Shown here in pieces: positions 27,599-33,777 of a stretch of 38,967 nt of DNA. Numbering within the stretch: position 1 is the stretch's first letter; each line of letters opens with the position of its first letter. The notes beneath the pieces were generated by a model, which was not told where the DNA came from, made no database searches, and saw only the letters and a program-made list of their open reading frames with translations. The DNA is from a virus. Both the position numbers and the translations under genes were made by a program. The stretch spans positions 1 through 38,967 of the IMG/VR virus record IMGVR_UViG_3300029448_000123; one strand, given 5' to 3'.

Positions 27599-27900
27599 TG
27601 TCTGACCTAGACCACCGAGTTACGACCCTTGAAGAGCAGGTTGGCGGCATTCGAGAGACCCTTGCTATCGTACAAAACGAACAAAAGCACTCTGTAAAGA
27701 CTCTTGACCGCATCGAGGCCCAACTCACGCTCCTGTCAGGGCAAAACAAGGCCGACTGGGGCAATGCGTTTAAAAACCCTCAAACCATAGTTTTAGGCTT
27801 GATTCTCATCGGGGGCCTGCTTGGTCATGACACGATGATGTTGGCAAGCACCGCAATGAATCCTGCTCTTGCAGGGCAAACCCTTGACATGGTGCCGTAG
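27598..27900 (+). CDS. Holin-like small membrane protein (XhlA-like), 100 aa
   Basis: Two adjacent ATGs exist at 27595 and 27598. The AGGA at 27588-27591 is six bases from the second, which also gives the usual one-base overlap with the previous stop, so I chose it. Residues 1-50 form an amphipathic coiled coil (LDHRVTTLEEQVGGIRETLA). Residues 61-85 form a hydrophobic segment (PQTIVLGLILIGGLLGH). A cytoplasmic coiled coil plus one membrane helix is the pattern of haemolysin XhlA-type and some phage holins. A holin would open the inner membrane at lysis. It could instead be a membrane-anchored virion protein. Confidence 0.6.
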   Translation: MSDLDHRVTTLEEQVGGIRETLAIVQNEQKHSVKTLDRIEAQLTLLSGQNKADWGNAFKNPQTIVLGLILIGGLLGHDTMMLASTAMNPALAGQTLDMVP

Positions 27901-27912
27901 GCACTGTATAAA
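27884..27912 (+). promoter_or_regulatory. Sigma-70-like promoter
   Basis: A perfect -35 box TTGACA (27884-27889) is separated by 17 bases from TATAAA (27907-27912), five of six matches to the -10 consensus. The -35 lies inside the end of the holin-like gene and transcription would begin near 27919-27920. Downstream, AGGAGA (27939-27944) is a strong ribosome binding site for the gene at 27951. No other promoter of this quality was found in the plus-strand half, so this one probably drives a separately controlled block. Confidence 0.7.
27892..27904. repeat. 13-base inverted repeat in the promoter spacer (possible operator)
   Basis: GTGCC (27892-27896) and GGCAC (27900-27904) are perfect complements separated by GTA. 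The element lies wholly between the -35 and -10 boxes, where a bound repressor would block RNA polymerase. It also contains the TAG stop of the holin-like gene, so coincidence is possible. Confidence 0.4.
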
Positions 27913-27950
27913 CTTTACATCCGCTTTGGATAGTCTATAGGAGACATTAA

Positions 27951-28754
27951 ATGGCTGGCAATCTTAAGCAGCGCCTCATCAAAGCAGGCCGCGACTTTAA
28001 CTACGCAGAGGGCCAAAAGGTCAAGGCTGCTGAGGCTATCAAGGCCGATCAAATCGTCTACATTTCGAGCAGCGAAGGTCCATTCTCCATCGTTACGCGG
28101 GCAGATGCGGATACGCAGCTTGCGTCTGGTGGCCGATTGCTCATCGCAAAGCACGACATCCCGTCTGGTGGTTACGGAGTCTGCGTCCCCTGGAAGCTGG
28201 TTACCTCTAAGGCGACCACAGGGTCCGCTGTTGGCGCTCCTGTGTATCTCGGAGACGCCCCAGGGACCGCTGTAGCTGACAACCTTGTGTTGGACGCCCC
28301 GACATCCGGCGCAGGTCGCTTGGTAATCGTGGGTCGCGTTACCGTTGTCGGCGCTGCCGGCACTGGCGCTATGGTCATTGATTGTGAGGCCGTAGAGCGC
28401 TACGGCGCAGGCGCTCGCGTTGCAACCACAGACAAAACTCTGGCAGTCGGAGCTTCGCCCTTCTGCTACCACGTTGTTCTGGGCACCAATCCTGTAGACA
28501 TCACCTGTCCTTTCCCAATGATTCTTGTCAACCTGCTTTACATCCAAGGCGGCGCTACTGGTGGCTCGGTCACTCTGAGTAAGGACGGGACAACGGTGGC
28601 CTCTTCCGCAACAGGCGCTGGTGACACGCAGGTAGAGGTTATGGCTACTTACGATGATTCCGAAAAGACCTTTGCCGCAGGCAACGTCATCGGGTTTGAC
28701 CGCACAAGCGGGCAGGCAGCAGACATCGCAATCGCTTGGTTTATCCCAGCATAA
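27951..28754 (+). CDS. Probable decoration/surface protein, 267 aa
   Basis: The gene is the first one after the sigma-70-like promoter and has a strong AGGAGA ribosome binding site seven bases from the ATG. The N-terminal half has a beta pattern like decoration proteins of the DUF2190 type (AIKADQIVYISSSEGP, HDIPSGGYGVCVPWK), also seen at 14324. The C-terminal half is a second beta domain (GSVTLSKDGTTVASSATGAG, ending DIAIAWFIPA). It is likely a capsid-binding or head-fibre protein. The dedicated promoter suggests high or late expression. Function is inferred. Confidence 0.6.
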   Translation: MAGNLKQRLIKAGRDFNYAEGQKVKAAEAIKADQIVYISSSEGPFSIVTRADADTQLASGGRLLIAKHDIPSGGYGVCVPWKLVTSKATTGSAVGAPVYLGDAPGTAVADNLVLDAPTSGAGRLVIVGRVTVVGAAGTGAMVIDCEAVERYGAGARVATTDKTLAVGASPFCYHVVLGTNPVDITCPFPMILVNLLYIQGGATGGSVTLSKDGTTVASSATGAGDTQVEVMATYDDSEKTFAAGNVIGFDRTSGQAADIAIAWFIPA

Positions 28755-28768
28755 AGAGGGGGCTCTAA

Positions 28769-29284
28769 ATGGGCATCTCACGCATTAGACCGTCCAGGGT
28801 TATCAAGGAAGTCGCTTTTACCGTGGCTGACCTTCCCAGTGCTGCGGGTAAAACATGCACCGTGCAACTCACAGGGCTGCCTACTCGCGGTGTCATCCGC
28901 CGAGGCCACTTGTTGATGCGGGATGACGCCGTGATTAACAACTCCACCGCTGACGCCGTGGTTATCCATACGGTGGGGGCGGCTACGTCTAGTCTTGCTG
29001 ACGACGGGCTTAGTACGTCGGCAACGTCCAGCTCACTGCATATTCACTTTTTTAAGCAAAGTGAAAACCTTGCTGGCGGCGTTAAGACCGGCGCATCTAC
29101 GCAGTTTTACCACATTGCGGAGGACATCGTTCCGAGCGCGGGCATATCGTACAATGTCGCGGGCGATGTTCTGGGTCCCGAAGACAGCAACGGTACATTG
29201 TTTGTGTCAATTGCGACCGGAGCATTTGACTATAGAACTCTAGGGGCGATGAAGGTCCGGCTTGAGATTGAACCTTCGTTCTAA
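28769..29284 (+). CDS. Beta-rich hypothetical protein, 171 aa
   Basis: The gene starts 14 bases after the previous stop, with a GAGGGGG purine run upstream. The product is beta-rich with many small residues (KTCTVQLTGLPTRG, SYNVAGDVLGPEDS) and lacks hydrophobic membrane segments. It probably belongs to the same surface-structure group as its neighbours. No family is recognised. Confidence 0.65.
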   Translation: MGISRIRPSRVIKEVAFTVADLPSAAGKTCTVQLTGLPTRGVIRRGHLLMRDDAVINNSTADAVVIHTVGAATSSLADDGLSTSATSSSLHIHFFKQSENLAGGVKTGASTQFYHIAEDIVPSAGISYNVAGDVLGPEDSNGTLFVSIATGAFDYRTLGAMKVRLEIEPSF

Positions 29285-29300
29285 GTAGCCTGGGGGGCGC

Positions 29301-29744
29301 GTGAGTCTTGACGATCCAAATGTTTTAGGCGGAGCGGCCTCCGGCGCCATGACTGGCGCTCGAATGGGCGCGCCTGCTGGCCCCGTAGGTACCGCCGCCG
29401 GGGCATTGATCGGGGGCGTGGTTGGAGGAGTTGGGGGCGCTGCCACTAGCCAGAAGGCTATAAGTGCTGCGAATCAGCAGCGCTACCAGCCTAAACCTAA
29501 GGCCGACGTCCAGATGGGCATCCCCGACATCGAGGGCTACACTTATGACGTGGAGACCGGAAAATACGTTCCAACCAAGGACACTGAGTCGAAGGTAGGA
29601 GCAATGAGGGGGCTGGCCGGCGGCCAGTTTGATGACCTGGTTAAGCGCGCGTTGGTAGGCAGTTCTGGAGAAGGCGGCCTGAAGAACGTGCTTGGAGGCG
29701 GGGCAGCGGGCGGAACGCCAGTGCCTCCGGTGCCGGCGGTCTAA
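29301..29744 (+). CDS. Glycine-zipper membrane-type protein, 147 aa
   Basis: The start is a GTG preceded by a run of G. Residues about 10-48 are a Gly/Ala-rich hydrophobic stretch (GPVGTAAGALIGGVVGGVGG) with small residues spaced as in glycine zippers, which pack membrane helices closely. The remainder is polar, ending in a Pro/Val-rich tail. Such proteins can form membrane pores or be ejected with DNA to cross the envelope. Whether it acts in lysis or in DNA entry cannot be decided from sequence. The stop overlaps the next gene by one base. Confidence 0.6.
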   Translation: MSLDDPNVLGGAASGAMTGARMGAPAGPVGTAAGALIGGVVGGVGGAATSQKAISAANQQRYQPKPKADVQMGIPDIEGYTYDVETGKYVPTKDTESKVGAMRGLAGGQFDDLVKRALVGSSGEGGLKNVLGGGAAGGTPVPPVPAV

Positions 29745-30907
29745 TGCAAGAGCGCACAGTAAGCGCGCAGGGCACAAGGGTGAAGACCCTTCGGCAGCTT
29801 TTAGCTAGCGCGGACGTAGACACCGACGTGTGGCGCGTTTCATCCTGGAAGTGCAACTCATGGGAGCAGAGCGTCAAAGGCGGCGAAGACACTATCACGC
29901 TCTACCAAATCAAAGCGTACCTAGAGCGCAAGATCATGCCCGACCGGCAGCCCGCTCACCCTGCCAAGGCAGTACCGAGGGTCAAGTCGGAGCCCCGTAG
30001 TGACGGCTTAGAGAGCTGCCTCTTTGTACCTGATTTGCAGTTGGGTTTTGCCTGGCAGGATCGCTACACATACCTCGATCCGATGCATGACCGGACTGCG
30101 ATGGACGCCGTCGTCTCGATGGCCAGGAGCATGAAGCCGGACGTAATCGTGCTCTTAGGGGATATGTTGGACCTCGCTCCATGGTCCACACGCTTCCCGC
30201 GTAAGCCAGAGTATAGGCAGACCACTCAGCCCGCAATCGACGAGCTCCACTGGTGGTTGGCGGACTTGCGTAAGGCGTCCCCTTCATCAAAAATCCTGTA
30301 CCTGGCTGGCAATCATGAGGAGCGCATCGCTAAAGCGGCGGTAGAGCTCCTGCCGGAAGCGACGGCTTTGGCCCCCGCGCTTGAGTCTGACTCCATCCTT
30401 AGCCTCAACAGGCTGCTGCACCTCGATAAGCTAGACATCGAGTATGTCGGCCCTTACGGGGCGGACTGGTGGCTGTGGCCCCAGTCAAACTCCCCTGTTC
30501 GTGTGACTCACGGCACCAAAGTGCGTGCGGGAAGCGGCGCAACGGCCACGGCAATCGCCAAGACAGCGCGTTGGTCTGAGGTTTACGGACACATCCACAA
30601 GGTGGAGTTTGTGCAGAAGACTTTCCATGGACCGGACGGGCCTCAGCAGATTACGGCGTTATCTCCAGGATGCCTCGTGCGCGTCCCAGGCCCTACTCCA
30701 GGTGTTTCTCTCACCCCTGACTGGCAACAAGGCGTAGGAGTAGCTATACTTGACACGAACACCAATGACGTTCATATGCAGGTACTTCCAATCACTAATG
30801 GCCGGATCGTTTGGAACGGCAGCGTCTTCGAAGGGCAAGACCCCTACGAGCGCATCGCATTCGAAACGGGCTGGAAGCAAATCATCGGAGACAGAAATGG
30901 CAGGTAA
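29744..30907 (+). CDS. Calcineurin-like metallophosphoesterase
   Basis: The protein carries the motifs of two-metal phosphoesterases in order: D97 in VPDLQ, GDMLD (139-143), GNHE (189-192), THG (255-257) and GHIH (282-285). These residues bind a dinuclear metal centre and cleave phosphoester bonds. Known substrates in the superfamily include nucleotides, DNA ends and phosphoproteins; the substrate here is unknown. Residues 1-65 form a separate small helical domain (TRVKTLRQLLASADVDTDVW) of winged-helix appearance that might bind nucleic acid. The gene starts in a TAATG overlap with the glycine-zipper gene and its end overlaps the next start. Catalytic residues look intact, so an active enzyme is likely. 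Confidence 0.85.
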   Translation: MQERTVSAQGTRVKTLRQLLASADVDTDVWRVSSWKCNSWEQSVKGGEDTITLYQIKAYLERKIMPDRQPAHPAKAVPRVKSEPRSDGLESCLFVPDLQLGFAWQDRYTYLDPMHDRTAMDAVVSMARSMKPDVIVLLGDMLDLAPWSTRFPRKPEYRQTTQPAIDELHWWLADLRKASPSSKILYLAGNHEERIAKAAVELLPEATALAPALESDSILSLNRLLHLDKLDIEYVGPYGADWWLWPQSNSPVRVTHGTKVRAGSGATATAIAKTARWSEVYGHIHKVEFVQKTFHGPDGPQQITALSPGCLVRVPGPTPGVSLTPDWQQGVGVAILDTNTNDVHMQVLPITNGRIVWNGSVFEGQDPYERIAFETGWKQIIGDRNGR

Positions 30908-31073
30908 GAAGAAGTTCAACATCTTTAAGCTGGTTGCACGCATTCTTCGCGTCGGTCGCAAGATCACCGTCGCCCTGGCTGACGACCAGAAGATCACGCC
31001 AGACGAGCGTGACGAAATCATTGCACTCTTGCTGTCTGAGGTCACCGCGTATCTCGACGAAGTGATGGGGTAA
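30897..31073 (+). CDS. Small amphipathic protein, 58 aa
   Basis: The frame is open from 30750, but the ATG at 30897 has GGAG six bases upstream while no site precedes the earlier codon, so I use it. The product starts with a basic hydrophobic helix (KFNIFKLVARILRVGRKITV) and ends with an acidic helix (DERDEIIALLLSEVTAYLDE). It may bind membranes or pair with a partner. Its start overlaps the end of the phosphoesterase gene by 11 bases. No family is recognised. Confidence 0.65.
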   Translation: MAGKKKFNIFKLVARILRVGRKITVALADDQKITPDERDEIIALLLSEVTAYLDEVMG

Positions 31074-31076
31074 TCA

Positions 31077-31481
31077 ATGGCCTTAGTAAGCACCAACGCA
31101 GCCACGGGCCTAGACTACAGGTTCCTTAACTTCGCGGCGACTTTGGGGACTGCGGCGACTGGATTTCAGAATGTTTTCGGCACATCCGGCAGCATCTACT
31201 CCATCACCATCCTCAACAACACGGGCTCGGGAGAGGCTGGGATTCTAAAGCTGTATGACACCACCGCTACCGTAACCCCAGGCACGACCGTTCCTTCACA
31301 CTGCTTGCCGTTTACCTACAATGCGTCAAGCACTGCAATGTCAACGACGTATGTTTTCCCCGGCGGGCTTCCGTTTGCCTCAGGCGTAGGGGTGGCGGTC
31401 TCTCAGAACGCTTCGCCAGGCACGCCTGCCGGCAGCGACCTCGGGGCCACCGTGACTAGCTGCGTTATCGCATACAAGTGA
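31077..31481 (+). CDS. Beta-sandwich-like virion protein, 134 aa (paralogue A)
   Basis: The protein is rich in Thr, Ser, Gly and Ala and has regular short strands with motifs SITILNNT, LKLYDTTATV and YVFPGGLPFASG. It aligns in order with the next gene, so the two arose by duplication. A likely role is capsid or fibre decoration, inferred from fold type and neighbours. There is no signal peptide or enzyme motif. Confidence 0.65.
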   Translation: MALVSTNAATGLDYRFLNFAATLGTAATGFQNVFGTSGSIYSITILNNTGSGEAGILKLYDTTATVTPGTTVPSHCLPFTYNASSTAMSTTYVFPGGLPFASGVGVAVSQNASPGTPAGSDLGATVTSCVIAYK

Positions 31482-31489
31482 GGTAAAAC

Positions 31490-31855
31490 ATGGCTACTTC
31501 AATCATTACATTGCGTAACCCTTTGGGGACCCTGGTCTTCCAAGAGACCGCGTTGAGCAACACCCCGGTTCAGGTGGCCACGTCCTCACAGACGTACTAC
31601 CACTTCGAGCTCGATAACACCGCGAACGCTGCTGTGACTTACTACAAGTTTTATAACAAGGCGTCCGCGGCCAGCGTAGGCTCCGAGCAGCCTTACGTTG
31701 TATACGCAATCGCGGCGTCAACGAAGAGCTATGTGTTTATCCCTACGGGGCTTACGATGGGCACTGGCAACTCCTGCATTGCAACAAGCACCCAGGCTAA
31801 CGCTACGTCCCAAACCGCCCCAAGTACATCTGTTGGCCTCACGATCCTAGGCTAG
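31490..31855 (+). CDS. Beta-sandwich-like virion protein, 121 aa (paralogue B)
   Basis: It shares with the preceding gene the series YYHFELDNT, YYKFYNKAS and YVFIPTGLTMGTG, in the same order and with similar spacing. An AGGTAAA purine-rich site precedes the ATG. It is the last plus-strand gene: its stop overlaps the stop of the convergent minus-strand peptidase gene by three bases. It is probably a surface or decoration protein, by analogy with its neighbour. Confidence 0.65.
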   Translation: MATSIITLRNPLGTLVFQETALSNTPVQVATSSQTYYHFELDNTANAAVTYYKFYNKASAASVGSEQPYVVYAIAASTKSYVFIPTGLTMGTGNSCIATSTQANATSQTAPSTSVGLTILG

Positions 31856-31858
31856 CCT
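31849..31858. repeat. 10-base palindrome at the convergent stop codons
   Basis: AGGCTAGCCT is a perfect palindrome that contains the plus-strand TAG (31853-31855) and the minus-strand TAG (31852-31854). No run of T or looped hairpin lies next to it, so it is not a typical intrinsic terminator. It could be chance, forced by the CTAG shared by both stops. Confidence 0.4.
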
Positions 31859-32424
31859 CGAAGCCTCACGGAGAAGTATTCGGAGTCCCCAAGTATGTCA
31901 GTCTCTGTGCCTGACCACTTGGAGGGCAGCGTTGACGTGGCCGGCTCAATGTTTCGCCATACTACCCCGTCTTCATTAAGGCGCAGGGTCGCCTCAAGCA
32001 CCAGAAGATTCTGCCCGCGCTTCAGGGCTAAGAACGAGTGCCCTCGCTTCCATCGCTCGTCCCACTTCTGGTAGAGATACCATCCGTTGCCGGTTCCCTT
32101 TGTGGTGAGACCCATGTCTGTCGCTGTAGTCAGTGGCCCCCAAAGGTCTTCGCGGCTCCACATCTGCCACTGCTTGTAGCGGGTGAAGCTCCAATCAGCC
32201 TTCGGATATACTTGGGCAAGCAGGCCGTAGGTGAAAGACGAGCAGTCAATCTCTCGGGTGCCAGAGCGAATGAGCGTGCTCGGCACGCCAGGGATGTCGG
32301 GCGGGTAGTCAACTTTATGTCCGTAGGTATAGCCTTCCCATACGGGGAGGCATGAAAGAATACGCTGTCGGAGGCGGGGATTGCCCACCTCAGAAGGGTA
32401 CAGTCCAACTGTGCATTCGTTCAT
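31852..32424 (-). CDS. NlpC/P60-like cysteine peptidase, probable endolysin
   Basis: The 190-residue protein shows the arrangement of NlpC/P60 enzymes, which cut peptide stems of peptidoglycan. The catalytic Cys lies in IDCSSFT (C61, like DCSGF in the family) and the catalytic His in RGHSFLAL (H129, like GHVGIYL), followed by a strand (LLVLEATL). There is no signal peptide or membrane segment, so it would need a holin to reach the wall. The ATG overlaps the end of the ATPase gene (ATGA), giving coupled translation. It is the last gene of the leftward operon. A virion-associated or toxin-like role is an alternative. Confidence 0.6.
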   Translation of the reverse strand: MNECTVGLYPSEVGNPRLRQRILSCLPVWEGYTYGHKVDYPPDIPGVPSTLIRSGTREIDCSSFTYGLLAQVYPKADWSFTRYKQWQMWSREDLWGPLTTATDMGLTTKGTGNGWYLYQKWDERWKRGHSFLALKRGQNLLVLEATLRLNEDGVVWRNIEPATSTLPSKWSGTETDILGDSEYFSVRLRG

Positions 32425-33413
32425 CGTGACGCTCCTATTAGGTCCCAGCCTAATGCTGTAAAGTCATAACCCTCAGGGAGCACGGTTGTCTGTACAAAAA
32501 CCCCAGCACAGGAGACGCTCCTCAGAGAGCGCATAAGCCACCCTAGAGTGATTGGGTCATACGCCCGGTCAGGTAGGATGAAAAGAGCTCGCGGGCCGCT
32601 GAGAAGGGCGCCTGCGAGCGCCACAGCAAGTGCGACAGTCTCGACACCAGACGGGATTACGATGCCTCCTCCGATGGACAGCCTTATCTTGCCGCCGAGC
32701 TCAACGAACTCTGCCTGCCCAATCTCCTCGGGCAGGTAACGATTGATACCCGCTTCGACCGCGTCGAACGCGCTCTTCACAAAGATCATGGCCTCGGCGT
32801 CAATCTTTGCCTTGAGCGATTTAGCCTGGGCGATCTGGTTCTGAAGGCTCTCCAGCTCAAAGGCTACCTGTCCAGCATCTAAGCCGTTGTCCTCAAGGTA
32901 CTCCAAGATGGTTGCGATCTCCCGCACTCTCTTCTGGTGGCTGCGAATAGACGCGCTAACTGACCGCATCATCTCCAGGAGGGCCTTACGGTAAGACCCG
33001 TGGTGCTTGACTCTTGCTTGCCAGCCCGGTGCGTCAATCGCAATCGGGTGGTCATCATCGTCGATGTGCGTCAACAAGAACTCGACTAGGTGTTCGTGGC
33101 TGCCCGTCAGCACGCGCATTGCCATGGCTACCACATTGTCAAAGCGCTTGCTCCGGTCTCCCCAACTCACCTCTTCACCGTCGACGGTGAGGTGGCAGAA
33201 CAGCCCGTCGCCTCTGGGGGCCAGCGCTTGGAGAGCGCCCTTGGCCTTCACGTCTTTACCTGCGGCGTCGAACGCCGTGTCGAACGCTCCGATCTCAATC
33301 GAGTTGATGATCGCGCTCTTGCCCGAGCCGTTGCGTCCCCAGATCACGTTGTACGGTGATGCGAACTGTATGTCGATAGCACCCTTTACATTTGAATAGA
33401 TTCCCTCAATCAT
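32421..33413 (-). CDS. Compact SMC/RecF-type ATPase, 330 aa
   Basis: The N-terminus contains a Walker A motif GRNGSGKS (26-33) in the context of RecF/Rad50/SMC proteins (YNVIWGRNGSGKSAIINSIE). Residues about 140-235 form a short helical, coiled-coil-like arm. Near the C-terminus a signature-like PSGVETVALAVALAGAL (from residue 254) and a Walker-B-like RALFILPDRAYDP (from 275) complete an ABC-type head. The usual DE after the hydrophobic run is replaced by PD with no following Glu, so hydrolysis may be weakened. Such ATPases act on DNA ends or structures. The gene overlaps its neighbours on both sides by four bases. Confidence 0.75.
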   Translation of the reverse strand: MIEGIYSNVKGAIDIQFASPYNVIWGRNGSGKSAIINSIEIGAFDTAFDAAGKDVKAKGALQALAPRGDGLFCHLTVDGEEVSWGDRSKRFDNVVAMAMRVLTGSHEHLVEFLLTHIDDDDHPIAIDAPGWQARVKHHGSYRKALLEMMRSVSASIRSHQKRVREIATILEYLEDNGLDAGQVAFELESLQNQIAQAKSLKAKIDAEAMIFVKSAFDAVEAGINRYLPEEIGQAEFVELGGKIRLSIGGGIVIPSGVETVALAVALAGALLSGPRALFILPDRAYDPITLGWLMRSLRSVSCAGVFVQTTVLPEGYDFTALGWDLIGASR

Positions 33414-33589
33414 GTCTTCTTCCTCATCTCATGAGGCCATATCCAGCCTCCGTGGTTATTTTTGCAGCGCCATCCACCTTGTGGGCCGGCGTCTACAATG
33501 AAATCCTTAATCCCTCCGTGCCAAGCGCGAGGCTCTTTGCACTTAGGACAAGGGCTGCCTTTCTTCTCCCAGATTAAATCCTCCGCCAC
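33410..33589 (-). CDS. Small zinc-ribbon protein, 59 aa (GTG start)
   Basis: The frame runs from a GTG at 33589, which has AGGGAG a few bases upstream, to a TGA that overlaps the ATPase start (ATGATT). The product contains CPKC near residue 14, then RCKNNHGGWIWPHEM near residue 41. The first pair plus the Cys/His group could bind one zinc. Trp- and Gly-rich spacing suggests a small nucleic-acid- or protein-binding ribbon. It overlaps the end of the upstream gene by 16 bases. No family is recognised. Confidence 0.6.
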   Translation of the reverse strand: MAEDLIWEKKGSPCPKCKEPRAWHGGIKDFIVDAGPQGGWRCKNNHGGWIWPHEMRKKT

Positions 33590-33768
33590 AGGTTCTCCCT
33601 TGTAGACCTAATCTGCCGCCGGGCGACCTTCTCAAGCCTGACTAGCTTCTTCAGCCAGTAGTCCAGTGTATGGGCTGAGTACCCGCTGAAGTTTCGTATG
33701 TCCTCTGTCGTGTACCACCCGTCCGAAGGAACGGCGGATAAAACAGCGTCACCCTTGTTAATGCTCAT
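33574..33768 (-). CDS. Small winged-helix-like protein, 64 aa
   Basis: A GGGAGG site precedes the ATG. The sequence SDGWYTTEDIRNFSGYSAHT then LDYWLKKL and a basic stretch (KVARRQIRSTREN) follow the helix-turn-helix plus wing pattern of small DNA-binding proteins. It may regulate the leftward genes or assist the polymerase encoded just upstream. The binding site is unknown and no family was recognised. Confidence 0.6.
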   Translation of the reverse strand: MSINKGDAVLSAVPSDGWYTTEDIRNFSGYSAHTLDYWLKKLVRLEKVARRQIRSTRENLWRRI

Positions 33769-33777
33769 GTGTCCTCC

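Noticed and set aside
27933-27946. Resemblance to the 3' part of a T7-type promoter (CTATAGGAGA)
   Set aside because: The upstream half of the consensus is missing, no phage RNA polymerase gene is in the window, and the AGGAGA is explained as the ribosome binding site.
28754-28766. AGAG-GGGG-CTCT inverted repeat between two genes
   Set aside because: Four-base arms are too short, no T-run follows, and the purines are explained as the ribosome binding site of the next gene.
27915-28781. Long minus-strand open frame (288 codons)
   Set aside because: It lies opposite the decoration-like gene at 27951, which has a promoter and ribosome binding site. The minus frame has no ribosome binding site and an odd, Cys-rich composition.
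30750-30896. Longer start for the small gene at 30897
   Set aside because: It would overlap the phosphoesterase gene by over 150 bases and lacks a ribosome binding site, whereas GGAG is correctly placed before 30897.
29744-33413. Metallophosphoesterase plus SMC-like ATPase as a Mre11-Rad50 (gp47-gp46) pair
   Set aside because: The two genes lie on opposite strands and in different units, the ATPase has only a short arm, and the phosphoesterase lacks an obvious Mre11 architecture.
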